A DNA stretch of 8,175 nt from an uncultured bacterium (GTDB lineage Bacteria; Bdellovibrionota_C; UBA2361; CAKMMH01), in the NCBI GenBank assembly GCA_927798255.1, contig CAKMMH010000075.1:1-8175 (forward strand), written 5' to 3'. Below the pieces are notes generated by a model. The model worked only from the letters and a program-made list of their open reading frames with translations, was not told the origin of the DNA and did no database searches. A program made the translations under genes and the position numbers. This document shows, one piece after another, positions 1-7,234 of this stretch. Positions within the stretch are counted from its first letter, which is position 1, and each line of letters begins with the position of its first letter.

Positions 1-342
1 TACTCGCATTGGAATATTTGAATCGTAAGAAATCGTAAAATTTTTATGTTCAAAATTTATATTATGTTCTTGGCAATATTCATAAAAAACTTTAATCGTA
101 GCTTTTATTAATCTTATTCCGCCATAGTAACCTGAATATTTGATATCATCGGTTAGCTCATCAATTGAAGAGAATGAAAGTTTATCGTTTTTATGAAGTT
201 TAATTTCTAGAAATGGTGATTCATAAAGTACAACTTTTGATGCAAAATTTCTAACTGTAAAAGAAATAGTTTTTCCAAAATAACCATCTGATGGATTTCC
301 GATTAATCCAGCACGAGCAAAAGTTTTTGTTGTGATAATCAT
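1..342 (-). CDS. GHMP-family sugar kinase, glucuronokinase-like (N-terminal 114 residues, cut by window edge)
   Basis: The minus strand from ATG 342-340 is open to base 1 and encodes 114 residues; the rest lies outside the window. The protein starts MIITTKTFARAGLIGNPSDG, and the ARAGLIGNPSDGYFGKTIS segment (residues 9-27) is the N-terminal signature of the glucuronokinase-like branch of GHMP kinases. Those enzymes phosphorylate a sugar at C1 using ATP; the plant members make glucuronate 1-phosphate for UDP-glucuronate. The sequence stops at NIPMRV, just before where the family's glycine/serine-rich ATP loop should follow, so the catalytic core is not visible. The start is backed by AGGAAA at 351-356, 8 bases upstream. 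It lies downstream of the large glycosyltransferase on the same strand, which fits a role in sugar-nucleotide supply. The exact sugar is not settled: heptose, arabinose or galactose kinases of the same superfamily are alternatives. Confidence 0.82.
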   Translation of the reverse strand, partial: MIITTKTFARAGLIGNPSDGYFGKTISFTVRNFASKVVLYESPFLEIKLHKNDKLSFSSIDELTDDIKYSGYYGGIRLIKATIKVFYEYCQEHNINFEHKNFTISYDSNIPMRV

Positions 343-399
343 TAATAAAATTTCCTATATAAATTCTTTCACTTAAAGCTACCTGAAACCACTGGTTCT

Positions 400-469
400 C
401 ATGTCACCTGATTCCTGAAACCTGTCGCCTGTTTCCTGCTTCCAGTTTTCTGACCCCAGAACCCCGTCT
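400..469. repeat. Degenerate 7-base tandem repeat array (CCTGNNN)
   Basis: CCTG recurs at exactly 7-base spacing at 407, 414, 421, 428 and 435. The same phase continues in weaker form as CATG (400), CCAG (442), TCTG (449), CCAG (456) and CCCG (463), giving ten units whose first four bases are kept while the last three vary. One further CCTGAAA copy lies out of phase at 382. The block is much richer in G and C than the DNA around it. It lies between the glycosyltransferase stop and the sugar kinase start and would be in the kinase leader RNA if the two are co-transcribed, where it reads NNNCAGG. Arms GGTTCT (394-399) and AGAACC (458-463) could pair around it. Short heptamer tandem repeats are known between genes in cyanobacteria and some other bacteria; relation to those is inference. 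Confidence 0.75.
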
Positions 470-474
470 TTAAC

Positions 475-491
475 AATTTGACGTTCAAATT
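475..491. promoter_or_regulatory. Perfect 7+7 inverted repeat, operator-like, upstream of the sugar kinase
   Basis: AATTTGA (475-481) and TCAAATT (485-491) are exact reverse complements around a CGT centre. On the minus strand a TATAAT hexamer (489-494) overlaps the palindrome, so the site would sit between a -10 box and the start of transcription of a promoter reading toward the sugar kinase. No convincing -35 box is seen. The compact symmetry resembles a binding site for a dimeric repressor, but an RNA hairpin or a chance AT-rich palindrome is possible. Confidence 0.35.
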
Positions 492-537
492 ATACTAGAA
501 ATATTAATAAAAATATATAAGTTACAAGGTATTAGAT

Positions 538-3500
538 TTAATTAAATTTTTCATCTTGTGTTAAAGGTATATTGTGAGTCCTTGTTAAAAATCCCCATCT
601 AAGTATTGGTAATATATTAGTGTTATTAGTTAAATTAGAAGATAAATTATATAATTTAACGGCTTTTTCATATTCACCTTTTGCCTCAGAAATCACACCA
701 TTTATAAAATATGGATACCATTCGTAAGGGTGAAGTTTACAAAGTCTATTAATACTTTTTAAAGATTTTTCTTGCATTTTGGGAACGTAATTAATTGTTC
801 TGACTACTTCAAACATTCTATATAAATCTGCATTATTTAACATCACTTGAACGAGAGTATCATCGTAAGAATCCTCTAAATATGTAGCATTAATTCCATT
901 ATCAACCACTCGGTATCTGTATAATTTTTGTGGTACTCTTGTAACTTTTATATTAAAGCGTGACATATTAACCCAAAATTCCCAATCTTCACCAAATCCT
1001 AGCGCTACTTTTTGACCTTTTGTCAATGCAAAGAAAATGTTTTTAAAAATAGCAGAAGATGGGATAGTATTTTCAAATTTTATATTTTCTCTATTAAAAT
1101 TATTTGGAATCCACTCAGATTGTTTATTTCCAAAAAGTTCTAGATTAGTAAAACAAACATCTGCTTTATCAAATTTTATCTGCTCCATACATTTACTTAT
1201 ATACGTTGGGCAAAGAATATCATCTGCATCAAAATTCATAAAATAATCTCCCTTTGCTCTAAAAAATCCATAATTTCTCGTGTGAGCAACTCCAAGATTT
1301 TCTTTATTGTAAAGAGTTATATTTCTTCCTTTATATTTTTGAATTTCGTTTTGTGCAACTTTTAAAGAATCATCTACGCTACCATCATTTACGATAATAA
1401 GCTCAACGTTTTTATAGTCTTGATTAATAACACTTTCTATTGATTCAGGTAAATATTTTGCTTTGTTATATACAGGCATAATAACTGAAACAAGTGGCAT
1501 TGAAACAAATGTGATATCTGTTTTTAAATTATTTTGAGCATTTTTTTTGATTTTTATTTGTTCTATTTGAGAAAATAAATTATTAAAGTAATTTTTCTTT
1601 TCTTGTAATAAAGCTATAGTTTTCTTTTTGGCATTTTGTCCTAATCTATATGCAAGATTCCTATCTCTAAAAAGTTTTATGCAATATTTTGCAAACTCGT
1701 ATTCATCTTTTGCTAGCAATCCATCTTTTTCATGAGTAACAGGAGCGCTATCTTTTAAAGCATCAAGCATCACAACAGGAACTCCATAAGACATACTTTC
1801 TACAATCTTTATTTGTTGTCCTGTTCCTACAAGAAGAGGTGATATTGAAAAAGAAGCGTTTTGGTATATATCATCTAGATTGTTAATGTATCCAACAAGT
1901 TCTATACCATCAAATTTAGGATATTTTAAGGCAGCATTTCCGAAAACTTTTAATTTAAAGTTTGGTTCTTCTTTTAATATAATTGGAAGTACCTTTAGTG
2001 CAAAGAATAAATATCCGTGAATATTTAATGGTGATGGTCCTACTAAAAATATAGGTGAGTCTATATAAGTATTATTAACTTCTTTTTGCTCGTAAGTTTG
2101 TGGTAAAAATATAGCATTTTTATTTGAATTATTATCATTTATAAGTGCTTGTTCTTTTTTAGAAATTGCTAATGTGATATCAAATTTATTATATGCATCA
2201 AGCTCTGTTTGATCGATTGCAATTTTTTGATGATTTATAAAATTTGCATCAAATAAATCATAATACTTTGATTTTTCTATTTTTGTTAATATATCAACGA
2301 GGCTTGTTTCGTTTTGTATAAATTCGATTCCTTCTCTTGTATAATCCATTATTTTATTTGATATTGTTATACAATCGAGCATATCGATTATATTCACAGA
2401 GTTTTTGCAAAAGTTAAAATCTATAATATCTGCATCATAAGCATAATTCATTATTACAACATCTGGTTTTAAGTGGTTATAGATATCTTTAAAATGTATT
2501 TTTAAATTAGGTGAATTTATCCTTCTCCAATTGATTTCTCTTGCATGATAGCATTCATCAGAAGTGGCAACATGCATTATGGTTTTTATTCCATAATCTA
2601 AATATAGTTCTAGTAAGTTATTTTTATTTTCATTTTTAACGTCATAAAGAGTTGTCGAAAATAATGTTATTTCATAACCAATTTTCATAAATTCTTGCAT
2701 AACATCAAGAATTCTTGCATGTGCACCAGAGCTAATAGGATATAAAGCGTAGCTAAAATAAACTAAGACTTTTTTATTCTCTTCTAAATTCTTTTGATAA
2801 ATGGGATTTAACAAAACGTTTCTATCTTGAGTAGTAGGTGTTAGGTTATAAGGAATGTGCTTTATGAGTTCGTTTTGCCATTTTTCTTTAAATATAGCGC
2901 GATTTTTTATTATAATATTGTTTAAATTTTCTTTAGAAAAAATAGTTTTAGAAGTTATATTTTCATAGTGATAAAGCTCAGATTTTGGGTTGTAATAAAC
3001 TTTAAATCCTTCTTTTCTTATAGCAAAACATAAGTCTACATCTTCATAATAAGCAGGCGAGTAACTTTCTTCATCAAATCCACCAATTTTATCCCATAAA
3101 TCTTTTCTTACGCATAGACTTGCTCCTGAACAGTAATCAACTTCACATATTTTATTATATTGAGGTCTAAAAGCATTTTTTTCACTTCCAAAACAAAAGA
3201 TATTGCCATCATTTAAAACTACATTTCCTGCTTCTTGAATAAGTCCATCTTTAGTTAATAATTTTGAACCACAAGCGCCAGCTTGAGGATTTTTTTCCAT
3301 AAAATCAATTAAACTTTCAAGCCAATTTGGTTTTATAACAGTATCATTATTTAATAAAACAATATATTTTCCTTCTGCATTTTTTGCTCCAAGGTTACAT
3401 GCTTTTGAAAAACCTAAATTGGTATCATTAGTTATAATTTTAATGGTTCCATTTATTGTTTTTAAGAAATCTTTTGTTTTATCAGTTGATGCATTATCCA

Positions 3501-3642
3501 CAATGATTACTTCAAAATCTGCATTTAATCTATCAAAGTAAGACTCGGAAATATTTTCTACAAGTGATTCTAAGCAATGTTTTGTGTAATCACATTTGTT
3601 ATAAACAGGTATAATAATTGACGCTAATATTTGTTTTTGCAT
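538..3642 (-). CDS. Large multidomain glycosyltransferase (GT2 - GT4 - GT2)
   Basis: The open frame begins at 3678 (1046 residues), but the internal ATG at 3642-3640 has AAGGGA 5 bases upstream and leads straight into the first fold, whereas the ATG at 3678 has no ribosome binding site; 1034 residues is preferred. Numbering from 3678: residues 17-240 form a family-2 transferase of the rhamnosyltransferase kind (SIIIPVYN, LLNNDT at 108-113 with D112 as metal/nucleotide-binding acid, GGFDEE, and EDVDLCF at 212-218). Residues about 303-690 look like a GT4/GT-B unit with GTGQQIKIVESMSYGVPVV (618-636) as donor-binding motif. Residues 728-930 are a second family-2 unit (SVIMPVYN, NDGS, FDADD at 816-820 as the DXD motif, GEDWEFWV). 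The last 90 residues look helical with one TPR-like segment. No signal peptide or membrane span is seen, so it should act in the cytoplasm, adding several sugars to a lipid-linked glycan or a protein. Donors and acceptor cannot be read from sequence. Confidence 0.9.
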   Translation of the reverse strand: MQKQILASIIIPVYNKCDYTKHCLESLVENISESYFDRLNADFEVIIVDNASTDKTKDFLKTINGTIKIITNDTNLGFSKACNLGAKNAEGKYIVLLNNDTVIKPNWLESLIDFMEKNPQAGACGSKLLTKDGLIQEAGNVVLNDGNIFCFGSEKNAFRPQYNKICEVDYCSGASLCVRKDLWDKIGGFDEESYSPAYYEDVDLCFAIRKEGFKVYYNPKSELYHYENITSKTIFSKENLNNIIIKNRAIFKEKWQNELIKHIPYNLTPTTQDRNVLLNPIYQKNLEENKKVLVYFSYALYPISSGAHARILDVMQEFMKIGYEITLFSTTLYDVKNENKNNLLELYLDYGIKTIMHVATSDECYHAREINWRRINSPNLKIHFKDIYNHLKPDVVIMNYAYDADIIDFNFCKNSVNIIDMLDCITISNKIMDYTREGIEFIQNETSLVDILTKIEKSKYYDLFDANFINHQKIAIDQTELDAYNKFDITLAISKKEQALINDNNSNKNAIFLPQTYEQKEVNNTYIDSPIFLVGPSPLNIHGYLFFALKVLPIILKEEPNFKLKVFGNAALKYPKFDGIELVGYINNLDDIYQNASFSISPLLVGTGQQIKIVESMSYGVPVVMLDALKDSAPVTHEKDGLLAKDEYEFAKYCIKLFRDRNLAYRLGQNAKKKTIALLQEKKNYFNNLFSQIEQIKIKKNAQNNLKTDITFVSMPLVSVIMPVYNKAKYLPESIESVINQDYKNVELIIVNDGSVDDSLKVAQNEIQKYKGRNITLYNKENLGVAHTRNYGFFRAKGDYFMNFDADDILCPTYISKCMEQIKFDKADVCFTNLELFGNKQSEWIPNNFNRENIKFENTIPSSAIFKNIFFALTKGQKVALGFGEDWEFWVNMSRFNIKVTRVPQKLYRYRVVDNGINATYLEDSYDDTLVQVMLNNADLYRMFEVVRTINYVPKMQEKSLKSINRLCKLHPYEWYPYFINGVISEAKGEYEKAVKLYNLSSNLTNNTNILPILRWGFLTRTHNIPLTQDEKFN

Positions 3643-3647
3643 AAAAA

Positions 3648-3653
3648 TCCCTT
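3648..3653 (-). promoter_or_regulatory. Ribosome binding site fixing the glycosyltransferase start
   Basis: AAGGGA on the minus strand lies 5 bases before ATG 3642-3640. The longer frame's ATG at 3678-3676 is preceded only by A/T-rich sequence with no purine-rich box. The site therefore favours the shorter 1034-residue protein, whose second residue group begins the GT2 fold at once. Confidence 0.6.
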
Positions 3654-3715
3654 GAATTAATTTAATATAACACTTCATTAAATTTGATGATTTTTCGGAG
3701 TATTGGGTTCATTTT

Positions 3716-3725
3716 TATAATTATA
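3716..3725. promoter_or_regulatory. Symmetric TATAATTATA, candidate shared -10 of divergent promoters
   Basis: The divergent intergenic region (3679-3804) must drive both the glycosyltransferase (minus) and the methyltransferase (plus). TATAATTATA is its own reverse complement, so it offers a consensus TATAAT in both directions. No good TTGACA-like box is found at the proper distance on either side, so this is only a candidate; the plus-strand leader would be about 80 bases. Confidence 0.3.
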
Positions 3726-3739
3726 AAGAACGATTTTTA

Positions 3740-3759
3740 AAATTTTTCATCAAAAATTT
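3740..3759. repeat. Perfect 8+8 A/T inverted repeat in the divergent intergenic region
   Basis: AAATTTTT (3740-3747) and AAAAATTT (3752-3759) are exact reverse complements around CATC. It lies about 45 bases before the methyltransferase start. It could be an operator or a leader hairpin, but both arms are pure A/T in an A/T-rich genome, so chance is a real alternative. Confidence 0.35.
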
Positions 3760-3804
3760 AAGGTTTATTGAATAATTACAAGTTTTTTTACTTTTACTAA
3801 AGTT

Positions 3805-5607
3805 ATGGAAAGAAATAAATTAAGTAGCAATTTGAGTAATAAATTTTTTAATTATGTAAATAAGTATTACAGGTTTGATTCATCTTTAAATTATTATGTT
3901 AATAATAAGGACTATTCACTTCCTTATAACGATGGTAATGCATATGAAGAGTATGTTTACAATGTTGTAAAAAATGTAAAAGATAGATCTGAATTTTCAA
4001 AAGAATTAAGAGGAGCTATAAAGGACTGGCCTTCATTTTATTATTTATCTCCTATAAGAAATAATATATTTAGACCAATTAAAAAATATTTAAAAGGTGT
4101 AGGGCTTGAAGCAGGAGCAGGTATGGGAGCTCTTACTAGAGAGCTTGCAAAAGAGGCGTCATTACTATTTGCATTAGAGGGAAGTAAACAAAGGGCAAGA
4201 GTGATAGGAAAGAGATGTGAAGATTTAGATAATGTAAAAGTATTAGTTGACGATATAATGAAATTTCCTATTAAGGGTTTAGATTTTATAACTTTAATTG
4301 GTGTATTAGAATATGCTAGTTGTTTTTCAAATGATGAAAACTCTCATTTAAATATGTTAAAGAAGATAAATGATTCATTAAATGATGATGAATTTTTAAT
4401 TGTAGCTATTGAAAATCAACTTGGTTTAAAATATATTAGCGGAGCTAAAGAAGATCATGTTGGTGTTTCTTATGTAGGAATCCATGATTCATATAAACAA
4501 GGTACTGCTCAGACCTTTACAAGACAAAAATTAATTTCCCTTTTTCATGAAGCAGGATTTAATGGGTTAAAGTTTTATTATCCATTTCCAGATTATAAAC
4601 AACCAAAAGTTATAATTACTGAAAATGCTTTAGGAAGAAATGATTTTAATTTAGCATCATTTATGTCTCTTTGTGTGCAAGAAGGTTATCCTCAAAGTGC
4701 ATCTTTTAGTAAGACCTTTTCTGATGAAGCCTTGTGGCGAGTGATATGTGAAAATAAAAATTTACAAGATTTTTCTAATTCATTTTTAGTTATTGCAACA
4801 AAAAACCCTAGAACTTTTCAAAAGTATATTGATAGTGATATAGCTTATGCTTATTCATCGGGAAGGGATAAGGAATTTGCTACAGAGGTTAAAATATCAT
4901 CTTTTAAGGGTAAACTTGTTGTTAATAGAGAGAATTTATATAAGTTTGATGAAGAAGATAAAAATCATAATTTATGTATTAAACAAAATTTAAAATGTGA
5001 AGATTATATTGAGGGGATAAGCTATTTTGAAAAAATACTTCCAATGATTAATACACCTAATTTTTTACTTAAAGATATTGCATCACTTCTTACTCCTTGG
5101 ATAAGTTATTTATTACAATTTGCAGTAAAAGATAATGATAGTGGTAAAATTTTAATTCCTGAAAAGTATCTTGATTGTACGCCAACAAATTTGATAATTG
5201 GAAAGAATAATTATGTGTATCCATTTGATTTTGAGTGGAAATATAAAAAAGAATATATTCCTATTCTTTGGGTAATTCACAGGGGAATTCAAGGTGTATT
5301 AACAAGCGTTGAAGCTATAGCAGATTCAAAAGACATCGAAAATAAATCTATAATTCAAGTTATTTGGGAAATAATCTTACATCTTGGATTTAATGTTACA
5401 AATGATGATGTCGAGGAAGTGTATGAACTTGAAAATGAGCTTCAATCAGATGTAACAGGATTTAAACAAGATATAAGAGAATATCTTGGTAACCCTTTGA
5501 AGGTCAGAAGAAGTATTTCTTGGTATGAAGATAAAATGAGTGAATTTATAAAAATTATTTATGCATATGAAAATAAACTTAACAAGTCACAAGAGATCAA
5601 TATATAA
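3805..5607 (+). CDS. Two-domain protein: class I SAM-dependent methyltransferase with C-terminal kinase-like half
   Basis: This is a 600-residue protein. After about 80 residues, residues 97-200 show a class I methyltransferase fold: glycine-rich SAM loop LEAGAGMGALT (101-111), acidic ribose contact E125 in ALEGSKQ, VLVDDI (147-151), and the motif IV strand FITLIGVLEY (161-170). Residues 201-335 keep methyltransferase-like elements, including TFTRQKLISLFHEAGF (237-252). The remainder is unlike a methyltransferase: D457-CTPT-N462 followed by FDFEW (474-478) matches the spacing of the catalytic loop (D-x4-N) and metal-binding DF(G/E) of aminoglycoside-phosphotransferase-like kinases, with EVKISSFKGKLVV (361-373) as a possible N-lobe strand pair. 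The usual HG before the catalytic Asp is LD here. Methyltransferase-kinase fusions such as E. coli WbdD cap O-antigen chains, and this gene leaves a shared promoter region beside the glycosyltransferase, so a glycan-modifying role is inferred. The start lacks a clear ribosome binding site, but no better start is available. Confidence 0.8.
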   Translation: MERNKLSSNLSNKFFNYVNKYYRFDSSLNYYVNNKDYSLPYNDGNAYEEYVYNVVKNVKDRSEFSKELRGAIKDWPSFYYLSPIRNNIFRPIKKYLKGVGLEAGAGMGALTRELAKEASLLFALEGSKQRARVIGKRCEDLDNVKVLVDDIMKFPIKGLDFITLIGVLEYASCFSNDENSHLNMLKKINDSLNDDEFLIVAIENQLGLKYISGAKEDHVGVSYVGIHDSYKQGTAQTFTRQKLISLFHEAGFNGLKFYYPFPDYKQPKVIITENALGRNDFNLASFMSLCVQEGYPQSASFSKTFSDEALWRVICENKNLQDFSNSFLVIATKNPRTFQKYIDSDIAYAYSSGRDKEFATEVKISSFKGKLVVNRENLYKFDEEDKNHNLCIKQNLKCEDYIEGISYFEKILPMINTPNFLLKDIASLLTPWISYLLQFAVKDNDSGKILIPEKYLDCTPTNLIIGKNNYVYPFDFEWKYKKEYIPILWVIHRGIQGVLTSVEAIADSKDIENKSIIQVIWEIILHLGFNVTNDDVEEVYELENELQSDVTGFKQDIREYLGNPLKVRRSISWYEDKMSEFIKIIYAYENKLNKSQEINI

Positions 5608-5679
5608 GGAAAATTTAAAATTATGCAATTTTGTCACACGTTCATATATATAGTTAAATAAAATTGTAAACCTAACTTT

Positions 5680-6765
5680 TTATTTTATTTCAAACTTTAC
5701 AATCTCATTTTTACATCCAATTCTAGCCATCATTCCACTCCAAAGGCTTGTACCTGATGTTACGTAAAGATGAGAATGGTTTTTATGGTATAAACCTTTT
5801 AAATATCCGCCGTTAAAAAACTTGGTAATAGTTGAAATTGGAAATGTCATTCCGCCATGAGTGTGACCTGAAAGAACAAGGAATACATCTTTTACAGAGA
5901 TTTTATTAAATGCTTTAGGGTGATGTGTTAATACAATTTTTAACGAGTTGTCGACAGCATGATTTTTTTCAAACACTTTATCTATTAATTTATTTTTTTC
6001 TTCTAATTTATCATTATACATCGGGCCAAAATCTATACCTAATAGGTTAATTTTATAATCTTTATCTTCTAGAATAACGCTATCATTTTCTAACAAATTT
6101 ATATTTAAACTTTTAAAATATTCGTGCCATGCATCAGGGTTGTGATAATATTCATGATTTCCAAATACCATATAAATAGGTGCTTTAAAATCTTTAAAAG
6201 GCAAAAATTTTTCTGAAATTATTTCTGGAGAATCATCGACGCTATCTCCTGTAATTACAATAATATCTGGATTTAATTTATTTACAGTTTCTACGATTTT
6301 TTTTATCCTTGATTCTTTTGTGTGTTTTGTAATGTGAAGATCTGATAATTGAACAAGATTTAATTTATTAAAATTTTCAAAATTATTTGCTTCTAATTTT
6401 ATGGTTTTTACCTCTGGAAATTTAAAGGCGTTATAAACGGCAATCGATGATAGAATAGGAAGTGCTATAAGGAAAAATAAATATATATATTTAAAATCAC
6501 ATTTAAGGAAAAATTTTAAAATATCAATAAAAAGTGTTGAAGCAAAAAAATATATTAATAAAAGATTACAAGCTGATAAAAATAAGACTAGAAAAAACGA
6601 AAGTTTATGGCCAATAATTAGAGTTATGTGGATATTAAAGATACCGAGAAATAGTAGTATAGTAAAAAGAATATTAAAAAATAAAGGAAGTTTACAAATA
6701 TTTAAGAAATGAATTTTTACATAAAAAAATAACGCACCGAGAAATAGTGTAATTAAAGCTAACAT
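5680..6765 (-). CDS. Membrane-anchored metallophosphoesterase (YaeI/YkuE-like)
   Basis: The 361-residue protein has about 112 N-terminal residues forming four hydrophobic spans (roughly 1-20, 27-50, 54-80 and 95-112), then a complete calcineurin-type phosphoesterase domain. The metal ligands are all present: SDLH (D142, H144), GDSVDD (D174), GNHE (N203, H204), THHP (H281) and GHTHGG (H301, H303). The family uses two metal ions to cut phosphoester or pyrophosphate bonds; relatives with this membrane-plus-catalytic layout are suspected to act on lipid or envelope substrates, but the substrate here is unknown. The start is supported by AAGGAA at 6775-6780, 9 bases upstream. It follows the larC remnant by 22 bases on the same strand, so it is probably read from the same transcript. 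It is convergent with the methyltransferase gene; the 72-base gap between them has no strong GC-rich terminator. Confidence 0.93.
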   Translation of the reverse strand: MLALITLFLGALFFYVKIHFLNICKLPLFFNILFTILLFLGIFNIHITLIIGHKLSFFLVLFLSACNLLLIYFFASTLFIDILKFFLKCDFKYIYLFFLIALPILSSIAVYNAFKFPEVKTIKLEANNFENFNKLNLVQLSDLHITKHTKESRIKKIVETVNKLNPDIIVITGDSVDDSPEIISEKFLPFKDFKAPIYMVFGNHEYYHNPDAWHEYFKSLNINLLENDSVILEDKDYKINLLGIDFGPMYNDKLEEKNKLIDKVFEKNHAVDNSLKIVLTHHPKAFNKISVKDVFLVLSGHTHGGMTFPISTITKFFNGGYLKGLYHKNHSHLYVTSGTSLWSGMMARIGCKNEIVKFEIK

Positions 6766-6787
6766 AATAATTTATTCCTTTAATATT

Positions 6788-7197
6788 TTAAAATTTAATA
6801 TCTTTTTTTATTTTAGCTATCGAAACATTAAACTTTTTTGAAGCTTCCTTTAAACTTTCAAACTCAGGATAAGATTTCTTAATATCCTTATAAGTACATT
6901 CTTTAAGTTTTATTTTTCCGTAATTTGATGTTGAAACTTCTTTAAATTCTTTATTCATACAAACAGATTTTATCTCATAATACTTAATACCAATTGTTGA
7001 AGTATGAGTAAAAATTAGTCTTGTTATATTTTCTAGTAAATTATAATTTGTAACAACTCTTAAAATATGTCCCATTCTATTTTTTTTATATAGCAAGGGA
7101 CTATGTGAACATCTTTTGCTCGAGCTTCAAAAAGTTTTTCCATTGCAAAACTTAAGTTTTCTCCTGTATCATTATAAATATTTGTTTCAACTATAAT
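6788..7197 (-). pseudogene. larC: LarC C-terminal half (LarC2), frame-disrupted, no usable start
   Basis: This stretch encodes the CTP-dependent nickel-insertion half of LarC, but in two frames. From 7197 to 7081 one frame gives 39 residues including IVETNIYNDTGE, FAMEKLFEARAKDV and PCYIKK; from 7081 to 6788 the -1 frame gives 97 more, starting NRMGH and including FTHTSTIGIKYYE, SNYGKIKLKE and YPEFESLKEASKKF. Joined, they align with the usual LarC order (ETNIDDM..E, ALDV..P..MKKnRpG, TtTiGiR, yG.v.vK, PEfe). The break is at an A8 run. The first frame is bounded upstream by TAA at 7198-7200, and its first ATG is at 7143-7141, inside conserved sequence, so independent translation of an intact domain is unlikely. 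The family's NIDDM acids read NIYND here, which suggests relaxed selection. A lone start at TTG 7096 would give only 102 residues. Alternatives: recoding, or sequencing error in the A run. Confidence 0.75.
7080..7087 (-). other. A8 slippery run with -1 heptamer A AAA AAA inside larC
   Basis: On the coding strand the incoming frame reads ATA AAA AAA ATA and reaches TAA at 7062-7060. The heptamer A_AAA_AAA is in the right phase for tandem -1 slippage, after which the next codons are AAT AGA ATG, giving IKKNRMG in place of IKKIEWD. IKKNRMG matches the LarC MKKnRpG motif with no residue missing or extra. One added A during transcription gives the same result. No strong downstream hairpin or upstream Shine-Dalgarno-like stimulator is evident. 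Confidence 0.55.
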
Positions 7198-7234
7198 TTA
7201 TGTTGTTATTAGTATCATATAACGAATCATTAAG

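Noticed and set aside
400..469. CRISPR array
   Set aside because: The period is 7 bases with no repeat-spacer structure and no cas gene nearby.
1037..1246. Open frame of 69 codons on the plus strand inside the glycosyltransferase gene
   Set aside because: It lies antisense to the well-conserved GT2 domain, has no ribosome binding site and shows no recognisable motif.
5663..5703. Inverted repeat ATTGTAAA/TTTACAAT around the convergent gene ends, and AAAATT/AATTTT at 5617-5632
   Set aside because: Both stems are almost pure A/T and the first has a 25-base loop, so neither is a convincing terminator.
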